Both the position numbers and the translations under genes were made by a program. A model generated the notes under the pieces. It was given only the letters and a program-made list of their open reading frames with translations, ran no database searches and was not told the DNA's origin. Positions 54,396 through 55,643 of a DNA stretch of 55,643 nucleotides are shown in pieces (the stretch's first letter is position 1; the number at the start of each line of letters is the position of its first letter). The stretch comes from CAZLYK01 sp964563495 (lineage in GTDB: Bacteria; Acidobacteriota; Blastocatellia; RBC074): positions 1-55,643 of the forward strand of contig CAZLYK010000020.1 of the NCBI GenBank assembly GCA_964563495.1, read 5' to 3'.

Positions 54396-55640
54396 ATGAA
54401 AGTTTTTCTATTTATCCTGACATTGCTTTTGACCTCGTGCGCGTCGGCGCCGATATACGACGCCGAGATGACCAAGTCTTTTTCCGGCCGGTCGGCGGTC
54501 AAGACCTCGAATTATCGTGATCCGCGTTCGCTCAACGCCTTTGTCGATAAGCTCATGTTGGAGGGTCGCAATTGGCGACAGCACGGCATTTATGTCGAAA
54601 CGTTGAACGATCCGGAGCCGGTCGCCATGCTCAATGAGGTGGGCGAATTCAATCCGGCGTCGGTGACCAAGCTGGCGACGACGCTGGCGGCGCTGGATAA
54701 GCTGGGTTTGGATTATCGGTTTCGGACCGAGTTTCGAGCCGCCGGCGAGATCAATCTGCAGACGGGGGAACTGACCGGGGACCTGATTTTGATCAGCGGC
54801 GGCGATCCCTCATTTTCGCTCACCGACGCCGAGCAAGCGGGAGATGCACTGCGTAATTACGGTGTTCGCCGCGTCAACGGAAGCCTGGTCGTGGTCGGGG
54901 CTTTTACCTGCAATGAAAATTCGACCACACAGGTTTCGGCCGGTGTTTTCGCTCGCCAGTCCAAGATCTCATTCCGTGACCCGACACGATATGAAACTTT
55001 TGCCCGCTACACTCCGCGCGGGCGGTCGCTGCTCACGGTCGAGTCCGATACGCTGCTCAAGATCGTTCAATATCTCAATGCACACAGCGTCAACGCCATG
55101 GCCGATATGGTGGGTATGCATATCGGCGGCCCTGAAGGCGTGCAGAGATTTCTGGTCGATGTGATCGGGATGCCCGGCAATTCGGTCTACATTTCACACG
55201 CTTCGGGGTTGGAAGTGAACCGTCTGACTCCGCGAGACACAGTCATAATGCTGCGCGCCATGATGCAGTGGCTGGCCGATCATAACCTCAAACCGTCAGC
55301 TGTCATGGCAGTCGCCGGGATCGACGCGGGGACGCTGCGCGGACGCTTCGCCGAAGGCAAATTCGCCGGCAGCGTGATTGCTAAAACCGGCACGCTCTAT
55401 ACCACGGATTCCGGCGTCGCGGCTCTGGCCGGAATAATCTACACGCGCAACCGCGGCCCGCTCCTGTTCGCCGTCTACGATGCGGCTGAGGGACAGCAAG
55501 TGCCGCACCTGCGCCGGGTCCAGGATGAGTTTCTCAAACAGTTGATCAATGAATGTGGGGGCCCGGCTGCGGTAGTCAGCCCCGGGTCGCGAGCTTCCAA
55601 CCAACGTCCACAAAGCCGATTGATCCTGGCGCAATCGTGA
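54396..55640 (+). CDS. dacB: D-alanyl-D-alanine carboxypeptidase, PBP4 family (S13) lipoprotein
   Basis: A 414-residue penicillin-binding protein. The N-terminus has a lipobox LLTSC (Cys15), so it should be a lipoprotein. The active-site motifs are SVTK (Ser89-Lys92), SVN (about 230-232) and KTGT (about 329). It trims or cleaves peptidoglycan cross-links in the periplasm. It is shorter than E. coli PBP4 (477) and lacks part of the inserted domains between the first two motifs. ATG 54396 has a poor ribosome site. The TGA lies three bases before the window end, so the gene is complete. Confidence 0.9.
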   Translation: MKVFLFILTLLLTSCASAPIYDAEMTKSFSGRSAVKTSNYRDPRSLNAFVDKLMLEGRNWRQHGIYVETLNDPEPVAMLNEVGEFNPASVTKLATTLAALDKLGLDYRFRTEFRAAGEINLQTGELTGDLILISGGDPSFSLTDAEQAGDALRNYGVRRVNGSLVVVGAFTCNENSTTQVSAGVFARQSKISFRDPTRYETFARYTPRGRSLLTVESDTLLKIVQYLNAHSVNAMADMVGMHIGGPEGVQRFLVDVIGMPGNSVYISHASGLEVNRLTPRDTVIMLRAMMQWLADHNLKPSAVMAVAGIDAGTLRGRFAEGKFAGSVIAKTGTLYTTDSGVAALAGIIYTRNRGPLLFAVYDAAEGQQVPHLRRVQDEFLKQLINECGGPAAVVSPGSRASNQRPQSRLILAQS

Positions 55641-55643
55641 GGA

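Overview
This is a 55.6 kb, moderately GC-rich bacterial scaffold with one 100-base N gap (11242-11341). It carries about 38 conventional genes and several very small ORFs, on both strands. I saw no tRNA, rRNA, phage, integrase, transposase or CRISPR. The gene mix points to a Gram-negative heterotroph: DsbD, a PpiD-like foldase, a PBP4-like lipoprotein, a PQQ dehydrogenase with c-type haems, large secreted peptidases, a CHASE2 kinase with a sigma-54 activator, and ETF with ETF-quinone oxidoreductase. Together with dense 'CAGGATT' intergenic repeats, this fits Acidobacteriota, perhaps Blastocatellia. That placement is an inference.

Layout: 1-218 is a cluster of small hairpins. 219-8248 runs rightward: an Smr-domain protein, proline catabolism (pruA), a double thioredoxin, then a serine block (DUF1015, serA, serC, and a PhoD-like phosphatase without a signal peptide). 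8294-9978 runs leftward: a Gly-rich RRM protein followed by a DEAD-box helicase, with a terminator-like hairpin between them. 10442-16133 is a possible signalling unit: a FecR protein, an NtrC-type regulator, a CHASE2-PAS histidine kinase, then a good sigma-54 promoter match in front of a small exported helical protein. 16214-20115 runs leftward: thioesterase, a 29-residue membrane peptide overlapping miaA, miaA, and the PQQ/cytochrome dehydrogenase. 20211-23108 encodes a 965-residue protein I cannot assign. 23177-33341 runs leftward: YhhQ-type transporter, LuxE-like and LuxC-like proteins, a glycosyltransferase, an ABC exporter pair (ATPase plus 1133-residue FtsX-type permease) and a secreted PQQ-like propeller. 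33485-37772 holds two esterases and an M1 aminopeptidase with HEAT-like repeats. 37896-45134 holds etfB, etfA, a beta-lactamase-fold hydrolase, a PhoPQ-related protein and ETF-QO. 45262-55640 holds DsbD, the PpiD-like foldase, two unassigned proteins, an M14 carboxypeptidase and a PBP4-like DD-peptidase.

The most unusual aspect is the non-coding structure. Units of the form ACAGGATT recur at about 18 sites, usually as long inverted repeats. At many loci the two arms match each other but differ from the arms at other loci. The repeat edges supply the stop codons, and sometimes the last residues, of more than ten genes. One copy forms a 106-bp perfect palindrome that includes the start codons of two divergent genes. 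Another encloses two further long hairpins. Separately, a duplicated leader (a small MS-DD-LKR ORF, an 18-bp hairpin whose arms covary, then a strong Shine-Dalgarno) precedes etfA and the beta-lactamase-fold gene.
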